The notes: generated by a model from the sequence alone, not told the origin. Shown: positions 22,345-32,942, counted from the stretch's first letter. The stretch is 64,000 nucleotides of DNA from Ephydatia muelleri (GCA_013339895.1 JABACO010000004.1:11448877-11512876), one strand, 5' to 3'. Made by a program: numbers and translations.

Positions 22345-23273
22345 TACATGAGGGGCCGGCGGTTGACCCTTTCCGCCGACCCGTTCCCATTTAAAGAAGG
22401 CTTACTTAACAGAGGGCAGTTCCTTTTTACGTGTCCCTGTTCCCTGCAATGCCAGCAAACCACTTCTCGAGCTTTCTCTCGTGGGGTATTTCGCACTCCC
22501 GAGACCCTACTGTCTGCGCGTTCCGGCGGTTCTCTCAAAATTGTTACCTCGTCAGCTAGTTTCTTTACTTGTGCACTCAGCTTGTCCAGTTTATCCTCCA
22601 GACTAGTCGCAGAGACAGGCGCTGCCACTGCTAGTGGTCTTTCCGCAATTCTTTCCGTTTGTAAACGCCTATGGGCCATCTCCACCGTTTCCAATCTGCG
22701 TGCCAGGGTCGCTGCATCCTTAACTGACTTTGGCATCTCCTTTAAGAGCTGTACTTGGATAGAGGAGGACGAGACACCTTGGATAAATTGGTTACGAATT
22801 AGAACGTCGCATTGCTCCTCAGACCAACCTGGAAAGGCTCTGCTTGCCAACATACGCAACTCACCAATGTATTCGACTAGCGACTCATCCCGCTGTTGTA
22901 CTCGAGCCTGAAACTTTACCTGCCATTCCAGTTCTGTGCCGTCGTGGCCATAACGACACTGTAGACACTCGTGTACCGCGGCGTAGTCCGCGGACTCAGA
23001 CAACCCGTACTGAACCACCAGCCTAAGGGGTTCATCCTCCAGCAATGGTAGTAGCTCTTTCACCCGCTCCGAGTCAGGTACCTTCGCCTCTTTAACATAC
23101 CTCTCGAAACGGGAGATCCAGAGACTCCAATCCGTCTTCTCAGTGAACTTTGCAGGCGGACGGACGCTCATCCGAACTGTTAAAGCCGCCTCCATGAGTA
23201 TACTCACTTCTGACACCAATGTAACGCATACACCGGAAATAGGTAAATGAGAAGAACATTTACATGCATACAA
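22341..23273 (-). CDS. gag: Gypsy gag polyprotein
   Basis: Open frame whose likely start (MEAALTVRMS) lies just inside the primer-binding site. It has a retrotransposon-gag-type helical core (WSLWISRFERYVKEA, LLPLLEDEPL), a predicted coiled coil and one CCHC zinc knuckle (CWHCREQGHVKRNCP). It would form the particle that packages the element RNA. Confidence 0.9.
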   Translation of the reverse strand: MYACKCSSHLPISGVCVTLVSEVSILMEAALTVRMSVRPPAKFTEKTDWSLWISRFERYVKEAKVPDSERVKELLPLLEDEPLRLVVQYGLSESADYAAVHECLQCRYGHDGTELEWQVKFQARVQQRDESLVEYIGELRMLASRAFPGWSEEQCDVLIRNQFIQGVSSSSIQVQLLKEMPKSVKDAATLARRLETVEMAHRRLQTERIAERPLAVAAPVSATSLEDKLDKLSAQVKKLADEVTILREPPERADSRVSGVRNTPREKAREVVCWHCREQGHVKRNCPLLSKPSLNGNGSAERVNRRPLMY

Positions 23274-23334
23274 GTAACTTCTTATATAACATAAAAGAAT
23301 GTTCTAGAGCAGATCAGCACGTGATGTCGTTACA
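23220..23334 (-). repeat. 5' LTR of the gypsy element
   Basis: 115 bp, identical by eye to 18274-18388 and followed on its outer side by CATG. It contains a TATATAACATAAAAG stretch that could serve as a promoter. Confidence 0.95.
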
Positions 23335-23394
23335 CATGTATATTTTATAACTACCGATTCTATCATCAATGTCAATGTCCATTACCATACAATT

Positions 23395-24130
23395 GTAACT
23401 ATAGGCTAATGGACTGGATGAAAGGTGGAACCAGACACTGAAGACAATGGTTGTGAAGTATGCAGAATCAAACAAAGACTGTTGGGATGAATACCTTGAT
23501 TCTTGTGTTTTTGCGTACAACACCAGTTCTCAAGAGTCATCACTTTATTAACCATTTGAAGTTATGTTTGGCTGGAAATCCATCATCCTGATAGAATTGA
23601 CATACCTTAAAGCAGGAAGTGAGCTGTTGGGAGGCTATTTGGCACTATCAAGCGAGGAATGTGATGTAAGTGTAAACATATTGTATTATTTTGTATCCTT
23701 AATATAACATTTATCAGGCAGGAGTAATCAGTGAATTGAACAACCATCGATTGAATATTATTGAGAAGGTTATTCAAAGCATATCCACCGCTCAGGGTAA
23801 ACAGAAGACGTATGACAGAACACATGCGGGACCTTGTCAGTTTCAGCATAGATATTACTCTAATATCTATGGTTTCAGGTAATGACATATATTTCTATAT
23901 TGGAATTTTGTATATATGCGTATAATTTCTTCTTGGCAGGTTGGAACGCTAGTGCTCAGAAAGGACTTCAGGCGGACGAAGCGTAATGGAGGAAAGATGG
24001 ATGCTAAAAGGCTTGGCCCAGTCAAGTGAGCTGGGAAAGGGGTTTTACACACTATCAAGTTTAGACGGAAAGAAAATTGTGACAACGAGAATTAATGGAG
24101 CGCACTTAAAAGTGTATAAAAGATCATCAT
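23395..24130 (+). pseudogene. Intron-bearing integrase-like fossil
   Basis: Plus-strand pieces resemble the C-terminal part of a retroviral-type integrase of the gypsy/Ginger/KRBA2 kind: an ERWNQTLKTMVVKYAE segment, YNTSSQESS, PFEVMFGW, then a GPY/F-like region with VGTLVLRKDF. The pieces are separated by GT-AG introns (about 23649-23717 and 23879-23940), which LTR elements usually lack but Ginger-type elements and domesticated integrase genes have. The gypsy insertion seems to cut its 5' side. It is broken in several places and old. Confidence 0.6.
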
Positions 24131-25256
24131 CACAGGGCCAGCTCCATCCGCCTCCACACCCCAATCCCCAAAGCAGTCATTGTTACCCCAGCCATCATCT
24201 CTAAAACAATCAATTTCATTATCCAGCCCAAAGCACTGCATTCAGTTACTGTCACTAAATACTGCTGATTCCCGTGACCTGAAGACTAGGATTGAAAGAG
24301 TATAGGGCTGTTTTATGAGATCAACTTCATTCTTGCGCATGTGGAGAGCTGGAGCTCTTATATTGGCGTATGCGTAAACAGCAAATGAAGATGAAGAATT
24401 TTATGTACGTTTAGTAATATTGTGTACATGTATGCATGTATATATTTGAATCTGAATCATCCATCTAACCAACAACATTGAACTTGAAACCTGGAAGGTA
24501 TGGTTTAAGTAAGACCCAAACGTTGCACTGTGGGAGGAGTCTAGGAAATACAACAAGGAGACTACATTGCAAGAAATTTGTCGAGGCGATTTCGTAATAA
24601 TAAATGAATTGAAGCAAACTGCGGTATCTGCCAACCATAGAATGGTTCCAGTGCTAGAGTTACTGGAGTACTATTCGTGTATATTGAGGGGTGCAGTGAG
24701 CATGAATATCGTAGTACTGTATAAAAAATCATATGTGAAGATGACTGCACATGAATTGGATGACTTCTGCAAGTGGATATATGACATGAGGGAATCTGAA
24801 TTCTTTTGTAACGAACTTAACTTCTTAATTTGCATGCACAGCCTTTATATAACTGTTTTTTGTTTTAGTAAAGGCTGAAGAAAAATCTCATATGGAGTTC
24901 AAAACAACAGGAGTTCTTATTACCAGTGTGTAATTAAAATTTTATCCTTTATTCAGTAGATTGTACAAGCTCTAGCAAAGGAAGTGTGGCTTCTGATAAT
25001 CCAATCCGCTTGCAAAGGCAAAAGTGCTCAACTTCAAACAATAGAAAAAGTTCCAAAGAAAGAAGCGGAAGCAAATGAGGAGTGGGTTAAAGTAGGAGCC
25101 ATTGTGCTCAATATAGAAGCCTAAATAACAATTCTCTCAGAAAAAGGCCTTATCTGACTTCTCTGACATACAAACGTCAATTACATACTCGTGGAATTGA
25201 ACCGACGCTAAGCAGCAGCGAGGAACCAGCACCTTATTAGACCGTCTTGGGGGAAT
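24131..25256. other. No recognised gene
   Basis: A plus-strand open stretch (24567-24878, 103 codons) and short neighbours have no known domain. They may be further remains of the integrase-bearing gene. Confidence 0.35.
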
Positions 25257-25807
25257 GGGCTATTCCATAAAATAATTGTACACCCCTACTGATGACCAAA
25301 AAAGTTGTCCAGTGGGGGTCCAATGGTAATGTCCTAGGGGGATGTTCTATTGCAGTGAGATGTGTCCAGAGGCTCAGGGGGGGTCCAATGGCAATGATGG
25401 CAATGTCCTAGGGGTGTTGCACAGTGAGATGTGTCCGGATGGGTTTCAAAGGTAATGCTCTATAGGGAGTATCCTACATCAGGATGTGTCCAGAGGGGGT
25501 TCAATGGTAATGTCCTAGGGGGGTGTCCTACATCAGGATGTGTCCAGAGGGGGTTCAATGGTAATGTCCTAGGGGGGTGTCCTACATCGAGATGTGTCCA
25601 GAGGGGGTTCAATGGTGATGTCCTAAGGGGGTATCCTACATCAGGTTGTGTCCAGAGGGGGTTCAATGGTAATGTACAGGAAAGTGTGTCCAGAGGGGGT
25701 CCAAAATTAATGTCCTGGGGGGGTATGGTGTAGAGGCTTTATGTCCTGGGGGGATACCTTGATATTAATCATCAGTAGTGGTGTACAATTATATTATGGA
25801 ATAGCCC
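25257..25807. mobile_element. MITE with 40-bp TIRs and an internal minisatellite, 551 bp
   Basis: Ends GGGCTATTCCATAAAATAAT and its near complement (25765-25807) are inverted, with AAT outside both ends as a possible 3-bp duplication (Harbinger/ISL2EU-like, tentative). The centre is about five copies of a 54-bp unit containing GTGTCCAGAGGGGGTTCAAT, flanked by shorter degenerate copies. Confidence 0.8.
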
Positions 25808-26667
25808 AATGGCAGGGAAGTCCCGCCCCTCGGGAAGGGACGGAGGGGTGTGAAGGCGTGTACCGGGACACGCTCCCTCCCGGACAAATCACATCACTGA
25901 ACGAGTAGCGCTCTGATGGAGAACACTTTTCACAATCCGGGTATATGGGAGGAGGGTAAGTCTTTCTCACAATCCCACGACGCTAGAATGAAGGCACCAC
26001 GCGCATGCGCACACGTATGCAGCAAGGCGGGCACCACGTCGTAACTTTAATCCACATTAAACTTCATATAAAAGTCGAAAAAATAATAATTAATTGTATA
26101 AGCTGATTTAATGAATTTATCACAAATCTAAGCCGAGTTATGCCACAATATTTGGACATGAGAGCAATGATGCCGCGGTTCACCCGCCAACCGTAAAAAC
26201 CGCCAAACTAGGCGATACGGTTGGCTTGACTGCGTCCGTGAAAGTGAATAATTGAATTAGTTCGCGAACCACTTAACCGTCAGCCTATTGAGGCAATAAC
26301 CGTGGGATCGTCAAAAATTTTGACGGTCAACTACCGGTCAGACATTAACCATTTTTTGTCGGATGTGACTGAAGACTGGGAACCTGTGAGAATGCACAAA
26401 TGTGACAATTCGATAACAAGACGTACTCTGCGACACCGCTTTCCCGCCGGGTAGTTAAGAATGATTTTTTTTTTATTTACATTATTTATAGAATACATGT
26501 GCCCGCATGCTCAGTATATCACAGTTTATTCGAATAAAATTAATGGATTTTGTGGATTGGATTTTATTGCTTGGATGGATTTCATTTGCTGCTTGGATTT
26601 TAGTTCTGTGAGTGATGCTGTGCAATTGCCTTTGGCTTTCTAGTGTACTATCGTTTCCTCCTGAGTT
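25808..26667. other. No supported gene
   Basis: GC-rich start (25820-26040), then imperfect short inverted motifs around CCGCCAACCGTAAAAACCGC that recur near 27550-27660. No domain-bearing frame. Confidence 0.4.
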
Positions 26668-26949
26668 CTACTTCTGAGCCAATGCCGGCTGGGTTTGGCC
26701 TGAGTCCTGCCGCGAAAAGGTCTGATCGACCTGAAGACCACTTGTAATTGATCGTGATTGTGCAGATTCTGCAGAAGTTTCAGAAGAGCCACCTAGGGAG
26801 ATACTGTTCCCAATCACAATATATCTGCTCTGGATGCTTAATTTCAACACTTTTTTAGCTGGTGGTAAACAAGATTCATCTTCCACTTGCGCAACAAGTG
26901 GCGCCATGGTTAAAGTAATCAATACGAATGAAAAGTAAATTTTTATCAT
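26668..26949 (-). CDS. Candidate small secreted protein
   Basis: A minus-strand frame of 93 codons from ATG at 26949. The first about 21 residues make a good signal peptide (MIKIYFSFVLITLTMAPLVAQ), followed by an acidic then Ser/Gln-rich tail with one Cys and no known domain. A second Met lies 10 codons upstream. There is no homology or splice evidence, so it may be a chance frame. Confidence 0.3.
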   Translation of the reverse strand: MIKIYFSFVLITLTMAPLVAQVEDESCLPPAKKVLKLSIQSRYIVIGNSISLGGSSETSAESAQSRSITSGLQVDQTFSRQDSGQTQPALAQK

Positions 26950-27841
26950 GATTAGTTTTTTGTTCCTTGAATCGGGCAATTTTATTCAAAAGTCGTACCC
27001 AATTTTTTTCATAGCGTTAAATTACTGCTTTTGTTACAGCAACTTTTTGAGAAAATCTTTTAATTTTCAACATCAAAACCTTTAAAAATAAATTGAAAAA
27101 TATTTAGGAAAAAATATTTTTCAATTTATTTTTCAATTGACTTTGACGTAAGTCAAATATTTTGGCTTTACAAGTGCGAATTTCAACTGCAGCCATGTAC
27201 TGCTACCAAAGAGATCCTTGGGGCGGCACACAGGAGTGCGAGGGACAGCATAGAAGACGAGTTCAAGCGCTATATGCTTGAACTGGCGTGTTAATGACAT
27301 CATGCAAGTGGAGTGACCATGAAGCTAACTTCTTCACATTGCTTTGCTAGCCCCGCTAAAGTACTGATTTACCCATTCCGGTGTCCAGTTCTCACTCTGA
27401 AAGAGTATTATCTCAGCTAAAGCTGACCGCAAGAGATAGCGGATGGATGCTGGCAGAGTGGAAAGAGTAACGTTAAATATAAATACGATGGTTATCATTT
27501 CGTGCTGTTAGTTTGGACCGGATATCGACCGGGACCGGCTTGAATCCAGGCGGCCAACCGTCAAACCGCCAAGGTGACCGTATTGGTAAGACGCGGTCAC
27601 TGTTCGTCCGCCAACGTGACCGTTTGGATCCGGTACGGTTAGCCGTGAACGTGACCGGATCGATAATAGCTGACCGCGGCATCGCTGCTGATTAGAGGAC
27701 TCTCACTTCGAAAGTCCATATATCGGGAAACAATTTGAAACATCGGATGTGGGGCGACTGTGGGGGAGAGGAGGGGAAGTGGTGCCTGCATTTCTATGAC
27801 AACAAATACGTAATCAACACATTTTTGAATCAACAACAAAC

Positions 27842-28747
27842 ATGGCGGGCAACGTCGGCTTGACGTATGCAGTAGCACTCAAGGCTCCAAAACTCAAAGG
27901 GAACAAAGCGTCGAGCGGAAGGTTGGTGCAGTGCACTAGTTCTTCGTCCAGCACATGGACGTTCGATCCGAAGGTGGACATTGATGGATGGGTTACGACA
28001 CAACTTACTAAGTTCAACTGGACTGACTGGTTCCTGTACAACGACGAAGCACCGGATCGGGTGACTCCTGAGTCTCATGGCGGACACTGCAAAGGGATCT
28101 TAGCGTGGAATGACACTACCCTTGGTTGGATGATACACTCCGTTCCCAAATGGCCCGCCGTCATCGGGGAGACGATCCCGCTAATTCCCGCGGCCGAGTG
28201 CGAGTATGGACAGTCCTTTGCTTGGCTAACCCTTCCCGTTTCGAGAAGGGACGATGTCTTGGCCCAGATCCGACTCATGCAGGCCCACGCCTACTGTGTG
28301 CACGACAGCCAAGGGAGCTTCACGTACCGCGAACCACACCCAAGGCATGCGGCTCCCCCGCCTGCCCGTTCGTTTGTGGTGATTCAGCTTTCAGACGTCG
28401 TGTCCCACGTGGCGAAGCATTCCAAGTGGGAGAAGGACCTGTTTCAAGATGGTATCGTGCCGCTTTTTGGAGGAGCTAAATGGGAAACGGAGACTTGGTC
28501 ACGCCCCCATCCGCACCCAACAAAAGACGTAACAGGCGTAAAAATGGTGTCCTGGGCGAAACCCGCTATCAGTTACAATAACGAGCAGGATCACTCTAAA
28601 TGGGCTATCTCCCTCGATAAGAAGAAGCCTTGGACTTACATTGGAGACATCAACGCGACGTCATCCCAGTTCCATCGAGGAGGCGGTGGGGTTGTGATCA
28701 AGGACCTGAACTTGTGGAAAGCCATGTCATCACTTGTTAGCTCATGA
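27842..28747 (+). CDS. DNase II-like endonuclease, copy B
   Basis: Single-exon gene of 301 codons, about 14 kb from copy A and in the same orientation. The same landmarks are kept: WFLYNDEAP (63-71), GHCKGILAW, HSVPKWP with His99, HSKWEKDLFQDG, DHSKWAIS with His251, YIGDIN and the HRGGGG block. It differs from copy A by a seven-residue stretch near residue 20 (KLKGNKA) and by many scattered substitutions. The first about 45 bases after the stop match copy A almost exactly, so the duplication took in the 3' flank. As in copy A, the product starts with MAGNVGLTYAVALKAP and no hydrophobic leader. Predicted acid, metal-independent DNA endonuclease; its location in the cell is uncertain. Confidence 0.92.
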   Translation: MAGNVGLTYAVALKAPKLKGNKASSGRLVQCTSSSSSTWTFDPKVDIDGWVTTQLTKFNWTDWFLYNDEAPDRVTPESHGGHCKGILAWNDTTLGWMIHSVPKWPAVIGETIPLIPAAECEYGQSFAWLTLPVSRRDDVLAQIRLMQAHAYCVHDSQGSFTYREPHPRHAAPPPARSFVVIQLSDVVSHVAKHSKWEKDLFQDGIVPLFGGAKWETETWSRPHPHPTKDVTGVKMVSWAKPAISYNNEQDHSKWAISLDKKKPWTYIGDINATSSQFHRGGGGVVIKDLNLWKAMSSLVSS

Positions 28748-29892
28748 TCACTACTGTATGCACTAACCCTTCGACCCCGTCATGCGTACATATACAATGT
28801 ACATGTACAAGCGGCGAAGTGTCCTGCAATCAGGACGTAGTTGATTTCCAGTAGCGACTTTATATTTCTACATTAATTATTCTACTTCTCATACACTGAC
28901 ATGTACAACATGATACGCCAAACACACTGAAGGCAGGTTACACATGCACAAAGTCACGTAGATCTCGAAACAGTGAAGCCTTTAGTATAACTGGGGTAAA
29001 ATCAAGATACATGTAATTGCATGCTCAATTGTATTCTTTTTCAGTCTCTCACCTACCTTTTAAACCATCTATTTATCAACTCATTGCTACAGGATAAGGC
29101 GTTCTATTCACAGATGTAGTAACATACTGGGAACTTCCTGCCTGCATGGTGTGTACCTATAGAGTGAAGCACTGAAGCACGAGGTTGTGACGTATAGTAC
29201 GTGTAGCGTGGATTCTGACGTTTAGTCATAACCCAACAGATAAAAAACAAAGTATGTGTCAACAATATTGTGACGGGACGATTCATGGCAGCTAGTGCAG
29301 AGGTGTCCGTCTAAGGATGGTCCTTGGAAGACCGTTCACTGCGCTGTAAATGGTCCAGGAAAACCACGAGCATGTGTTTAATGTGCATACCATCATGCTT
29401 CTGCATGAGCTCATCAGTTGGAAGAGGAAGCATAGACAGTAAAATACATAGTGGAGTGGGTGTGGCTAGGCGTGAGAAAGATCGCACAGCGAGCCGAATT
29501 ACATTATTGCACAACCTGGCTGGGAATAGCTGGAGTGCATGGCATCGTATATCGGAGTGTTGGACGAGTAGTTTATAGAGAATAAGCAGCCATGCAGGTG
29601 GTCTTGCAGTTTAATATCTTCACATACGTGTTCATCAGTAATCATTGTAGACGGAAAGAAAGAATTGATAAAACATGTAGGAACACTTGCTTGGGATTAA
29701 TGCTAAGACTCATCCTCTTCAGTTTGACGCTGTAGCCCTGGGATTGCAACAAGTAGGCTATCAGGTCTGTAGAACACTAACGACTGATGAAGCTAGAAGG
29801 CATGCATGTAGCACATTAAATGCATGCTCAAAAGTAAGTAGAAAGGAGGCCTCATCCCCCCCCACTCATCCTTTCTCTCCTCGCGGCCTCCA
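28748..29892. other. No supported gene
   Basis: The first part is 3' flank shared with copy A. Possible exon-like stretches exist on the minus strand (29311-29514) and plus strand (about 29730-29832, bounded by CAG and GTAAGT), neither with a known domain. Confidence 0.35.
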
Positions 29893-30058
29893 GAAGAAGC
29901 AAGAAGAAGAAGAAGAAGAAGAAGAAGAAAGAAGAAGAAAGAAGAAAGACCGCAAGAACGAAGAAGCAAGAAGAAGAAGAGGGGAGAGAAGAAGAGGAAA
30001 AAGAAGAAGGGGAGAAGAAGAAGAAGGAGAGAAGAAGAGGAAAAAGAAGGGGGGAGAA

Positions 30059-30090
<32 letters not shown>

Positions 30091-30443
30091 AGGGGAAGAA
30101 GAAGGTAGAGAAGAGAGGAATAAAGAAGAAGGGGAGTAAGACGAAGAAGAAGAAGAAGAGACGGAAGATGTAAGAAAGGAAAGAAGAAGAAGAAGGAGAG
30201 AAGAAGAAGAAAAACCTGAGGAGGAGGAGGAGGAGGGAGTGAGGAGGAGGAGGAGGAGGAGGAGGAGGGGAAGGAGGAGGAGGAGGAGGAGGAGGAGGAG
30301 GAAGGAGAAGGAGGAGGAGGAGGGAAGGAGGAGGAGGAGGAATAGGAGGAAGAGGAGGAAGAGGAGGAAGAGAGGAGGAGAGAGGAGGGGGAGGAGGAGG
30401 AGGAGGAGGAGGAGGAGGAGGAGGAGGAGGAGGAGGAGGAGGG
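29893..30443. repeat. 550-bp purine tract (GAA/GGA)n
   Basis: Nearly pure purine plus strand: GAA-rich to about 30210, then GGA-rich to 30443. All long frames in it are compositional. Confidence 0.97.
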
Positions 30444-31400
30444 GCATGTAATGGGATCACCTCCAGCTCCAATACAAAGGACATGGAATTATTTCTTTAG
30501 ACAATATCAGTTTATTTTTCTCCTTTCACATTTGCTTATATTATTTTGAAAAGTGCCATGGTGCCAGGTAATTCTTACGGTAGACTCTTCGTACCCACTC
30601 GTTGCAAGGACACTGGCTGTTTTAAATATAAGACTCATATCAGCAGTTGTAGGTTCCTATCAAACCTCACTGTAGCAGTACTGCACCTTGCTACCTAGTC
30701 CTATAAATATACTACAAATCACATTCTCAATACTGAGACAAGGTTTTACTTATTTCCTCTCATTGTTTTCCCCCAATACAATCTCTAAACATTATTGGTA
30801 GAGATAGATTTCCCATTAGCTTTCATCATCCAGTTACCTACCGAGCCTAACTGAGGAAGACAATTCAAATTCGAAACCATCATCCCCTCTTGCAATTCAC
30901 ACCGGCAATGAGGTGTATAATTATGCTTGGTCAATATGCTCTTCTAGAAAATATTTGGGCATGAGGTTGTAGATAGTTCTGCTCATCCTTTTATTCATCC
31001 GTTTTAATCAATCTCTTCATTCACATACCATGATGGTAAGACACCTGTGCTCTTCATTTATTGATCCACTAAGTGTACGTCCCTGTAGTCTTACGCTTAA
31101 TTGCTTTGGATAAAATGCCCATTAGGGACACAATCAAACATGTCTACTCCACCTCATCGTTCAGACCATCGATATACTAACTCCTTGTCATATCAAGGTA
31201 TGGTGGTCCTGCTGGATGGCCTGGGGCTGCAATAACCATGTTGATAAAATGCCACAAAGCAGTGATCTCACATCAGAAATCACTCGTATCAAATGTCACT
31301 TGATAGCCACACTGAAAATAACAATTTTTATCCTTCGATGTGGTCCATCATGATTTGATGTTGTACCCCCTGATCCAGATGTGCCTACACAACCCTTCAA
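30444..31400. other. No supported gene
   Basis: AT-rich, no frame with a recognisable domain on either strand. Confidence 0.5.
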
Positions 31401-31500
31401 NNNNNNNNNNNNNNNNNNNNNNNNNNNNNNNNNNNNNNNNNNNNNNNNNNNNNNNNNNNNNNNNNNNNNNNNNNNNNNNNNNNNNNNNNNNNNNNNNNNN
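31401..31500. other. Assembly gap (100 N)
   Basis: Exactly 100 undetermined bases, the usual placeholder for a gap of unknown size. Confidence 0.99.
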
Positions 31501-31686
31501 GAGGAATGCAATTATGTTACGGCACACGTGTACGATAGAAAGACATACTGCGGCACATGTGGCACGGCTGTTACAATTGGACAAAATTAGAGCACAGGAA
31601 AAGATTTACGGTTCAACAACCGCTTTCCCTTTACAAGCTCATTAAAGTTTCAACTTAAGGTTTCCGCAGCCAATCGATCTAATGCG

Positions 31687-31984
31687 AACAAGTAAATAAA
31701 AACATTCTCTAACGAGAAAGTTGTTGGTATATAGGATTGACCAATGGTGGTGTAAAAAGCATGGAAACAAGAGTGACAGAAATTTGACTGGAAAATTGAA
31801 ATAGGCCTATATTTAGCCCATTACTCAGGCATGTACTGTTACAACGTTAGTGTGCTAAATATAGGCCTATTTCAATTTTCCAGTCAAATTTCTGTCACTC
31901 TTGTTTCCATGCTTTTTACACCACCATTGGTCAATCCTATATACCAACAACTTTCTCGTTAGAGAATGTTTTTATTTACTTGTT
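31687..31984. repeat. Inverted repeat with 131-bp arms
   Basis: Arms 31687-31817 and 31854-31984 are reverse complements with no mismatch seen, around a 36-bp spacer. The outer ends start AACAAGTAAATAAAAACATT. The right arm also starts the 380-bp tandem duplication. Confidence 0.92.
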
Positions 31985-32618
31985 TCATAAGTTTTTTCCT
32001 CTGGCGTCTTTATAAGTGGTGATAAATTGATTTTAATTTACGAAAGGAGGGAGGGAGGTTAAAAATTTTAATAATAGAAATGATAAGTATACGAGTTATT
32101 TATGTTATTCATTGTTTGGCCTTGTCCTCGTTTCCACCCTCTTCTATTGGCGCGGCGGCCTCGTTGTGGCCATGGGAGCCATGTGGGTGGTGGTGGCAGC
32201 GGCCAGGGGGGCAGCAGGCGAAGTGGTGGTGGGGCTAAATATAGGCCTCTTTGAATTTTCCAGTCAAATTTCTGTTACTCTTGTTTCCGTGCTTTTTACA
32301 CCACGATTGGTCAATCCTATATACCAACAACTTTCTCGTTAGAGAATGTTTTTATTTACTTGTTTCATAAGTTTTTTCCTCTGGCGTCTTTATAAGTGGT
32401 GATAAATTGATTTAAATTTACGAAAGGAGGGAGGGAGGGAGGGAGGTTAAATTTTTTTAATAATAATGGTAAGCATACGAATTTTTTATGTAATTAACTG
32501 TTCGGCCTTGTCCTCGACCTCCTCGTCTTCTCCGGCGGCCTCGTTGTGGCCATGGGAGCATGCATGTGGGTGGTGGTGGCAGCGGCCAGGGGGGCAGCAG
32601 GCGAAGTGGTGGTGGGGG
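31854..32618. repeat. Tandem duplication, two units of about 380 bp
   Basis: Unit A (31854-32233) and unit B (32234-32618) both run from GCTAAATATAGGCCT through the arm sequence, CTCTGGCGTCTTTATAAGTG, GAAAGGAGGGAGGGAGG and the Gly/Pro-coding GC-rich block. They differ by scattered substitutions and GGGA-copy number. Confidence 0.9.
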
Positions 32619-32942
32619 CACTGGTATAGGTGCCGGTGGTGGGGCTAGTGCTGGTAGCGGCGGGGGCCGCTCTGCTGCTTCTGCTGGTAGCGGCGGGGGC
32701 AGCCCTGCTGCTACTGCTGGTGGCGGTAGCTCTGCTGCTGCTGGCGGTGGGGACAGTGCTGCTGCTACTGCTGGTGGCGGATGATTGGGGGGCAGCACTG
32801 CTTCTAGCAGCGGTGGCGGGGGCGGTGGCTGGGTGAACGGTTGAGGAGTCGGAGGATGTATTTCGTCCTCCGAGTCTTGTTCAAAAAATCTTGCATATTC
32901 CATCTGAATCAACATGACAGAGAGTATAGAAACAAAGTGCAA
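32457..32942 (-). CDS. Proline-rich open frame, uncertain gene
   Basis: A minus-strand frame of 161 codons, about a third Pro, ending in an Arg/Gly-rich tail (GRRRRRGGRGQGR). The segment MEYARFFEQDSEDEIHPP follows a plausible acceptor (TTGATTCAG), and GAAAAAGGTAAAAA upstream could be a donor, so the first 12 codons may be intron. Its 3' part is duplicated in the 380-bp tandem unit. No known domain; a low-complexity chance frame is possible. Confidence 0.35.
   Translation of the reverse strand: MHFVSILSVMLIQMEYARFFEQDSEDEIHPPTPQPFTQPPPPPPLLEAVLPPNHPPPAVAAALSPPPAAAELPPPAVAAGLPPPLPAEAAERPPPLPALAPPPAPIPVPPPPLRLLPPWPLPPPPTCMLPWPQRGRRRRRGGRGQGRTVNYIKNSYAYHYY

Larger units (their letters stand above)
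18274..23334 (-). mobile_element. Gypsy (Ty3) LTR retrotransposon, looks whole
   Basis: A 5.06 kb element between two 115-bp LTRs that look identical by eye, each TGTAAC...GTTACA, with CATG outside both ends as a 4-bp target duplication. Just inside the 5' LTR (minus strand) is a primer-binding site beginning TTGGTGTCAGAAGTG, which would pair with a tRNA 3' end (tRNA-Leu-like from memory); a polypurine tract abuts the 3' LTR. Parts: gag with a zinc knuckle (22341-23273) and pol (18427-22344) with protease, reverse transcriptase, RNase H, integrase and a GPY/F-type C-terminus; no chromodomain or envelope is seen. Pol overlaps the end of gag in another frame, the usual arrangement for frameshift read-through. 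Matching LTRs imply a recent insertion. Confidence 0.95.

Noticed and set aside
25319-25740. CRISPR-like array of regular repeats
   Set aside because: Units are contiguous with no unique spacers, and the DNA is animal-like; this is a minisatellite inside a MITE.
29687-30484. Glu/Arg- or Pro/Leu-rich open frames of up to 210 codons
   Set aside because: Pure composition effect of the purine tract.
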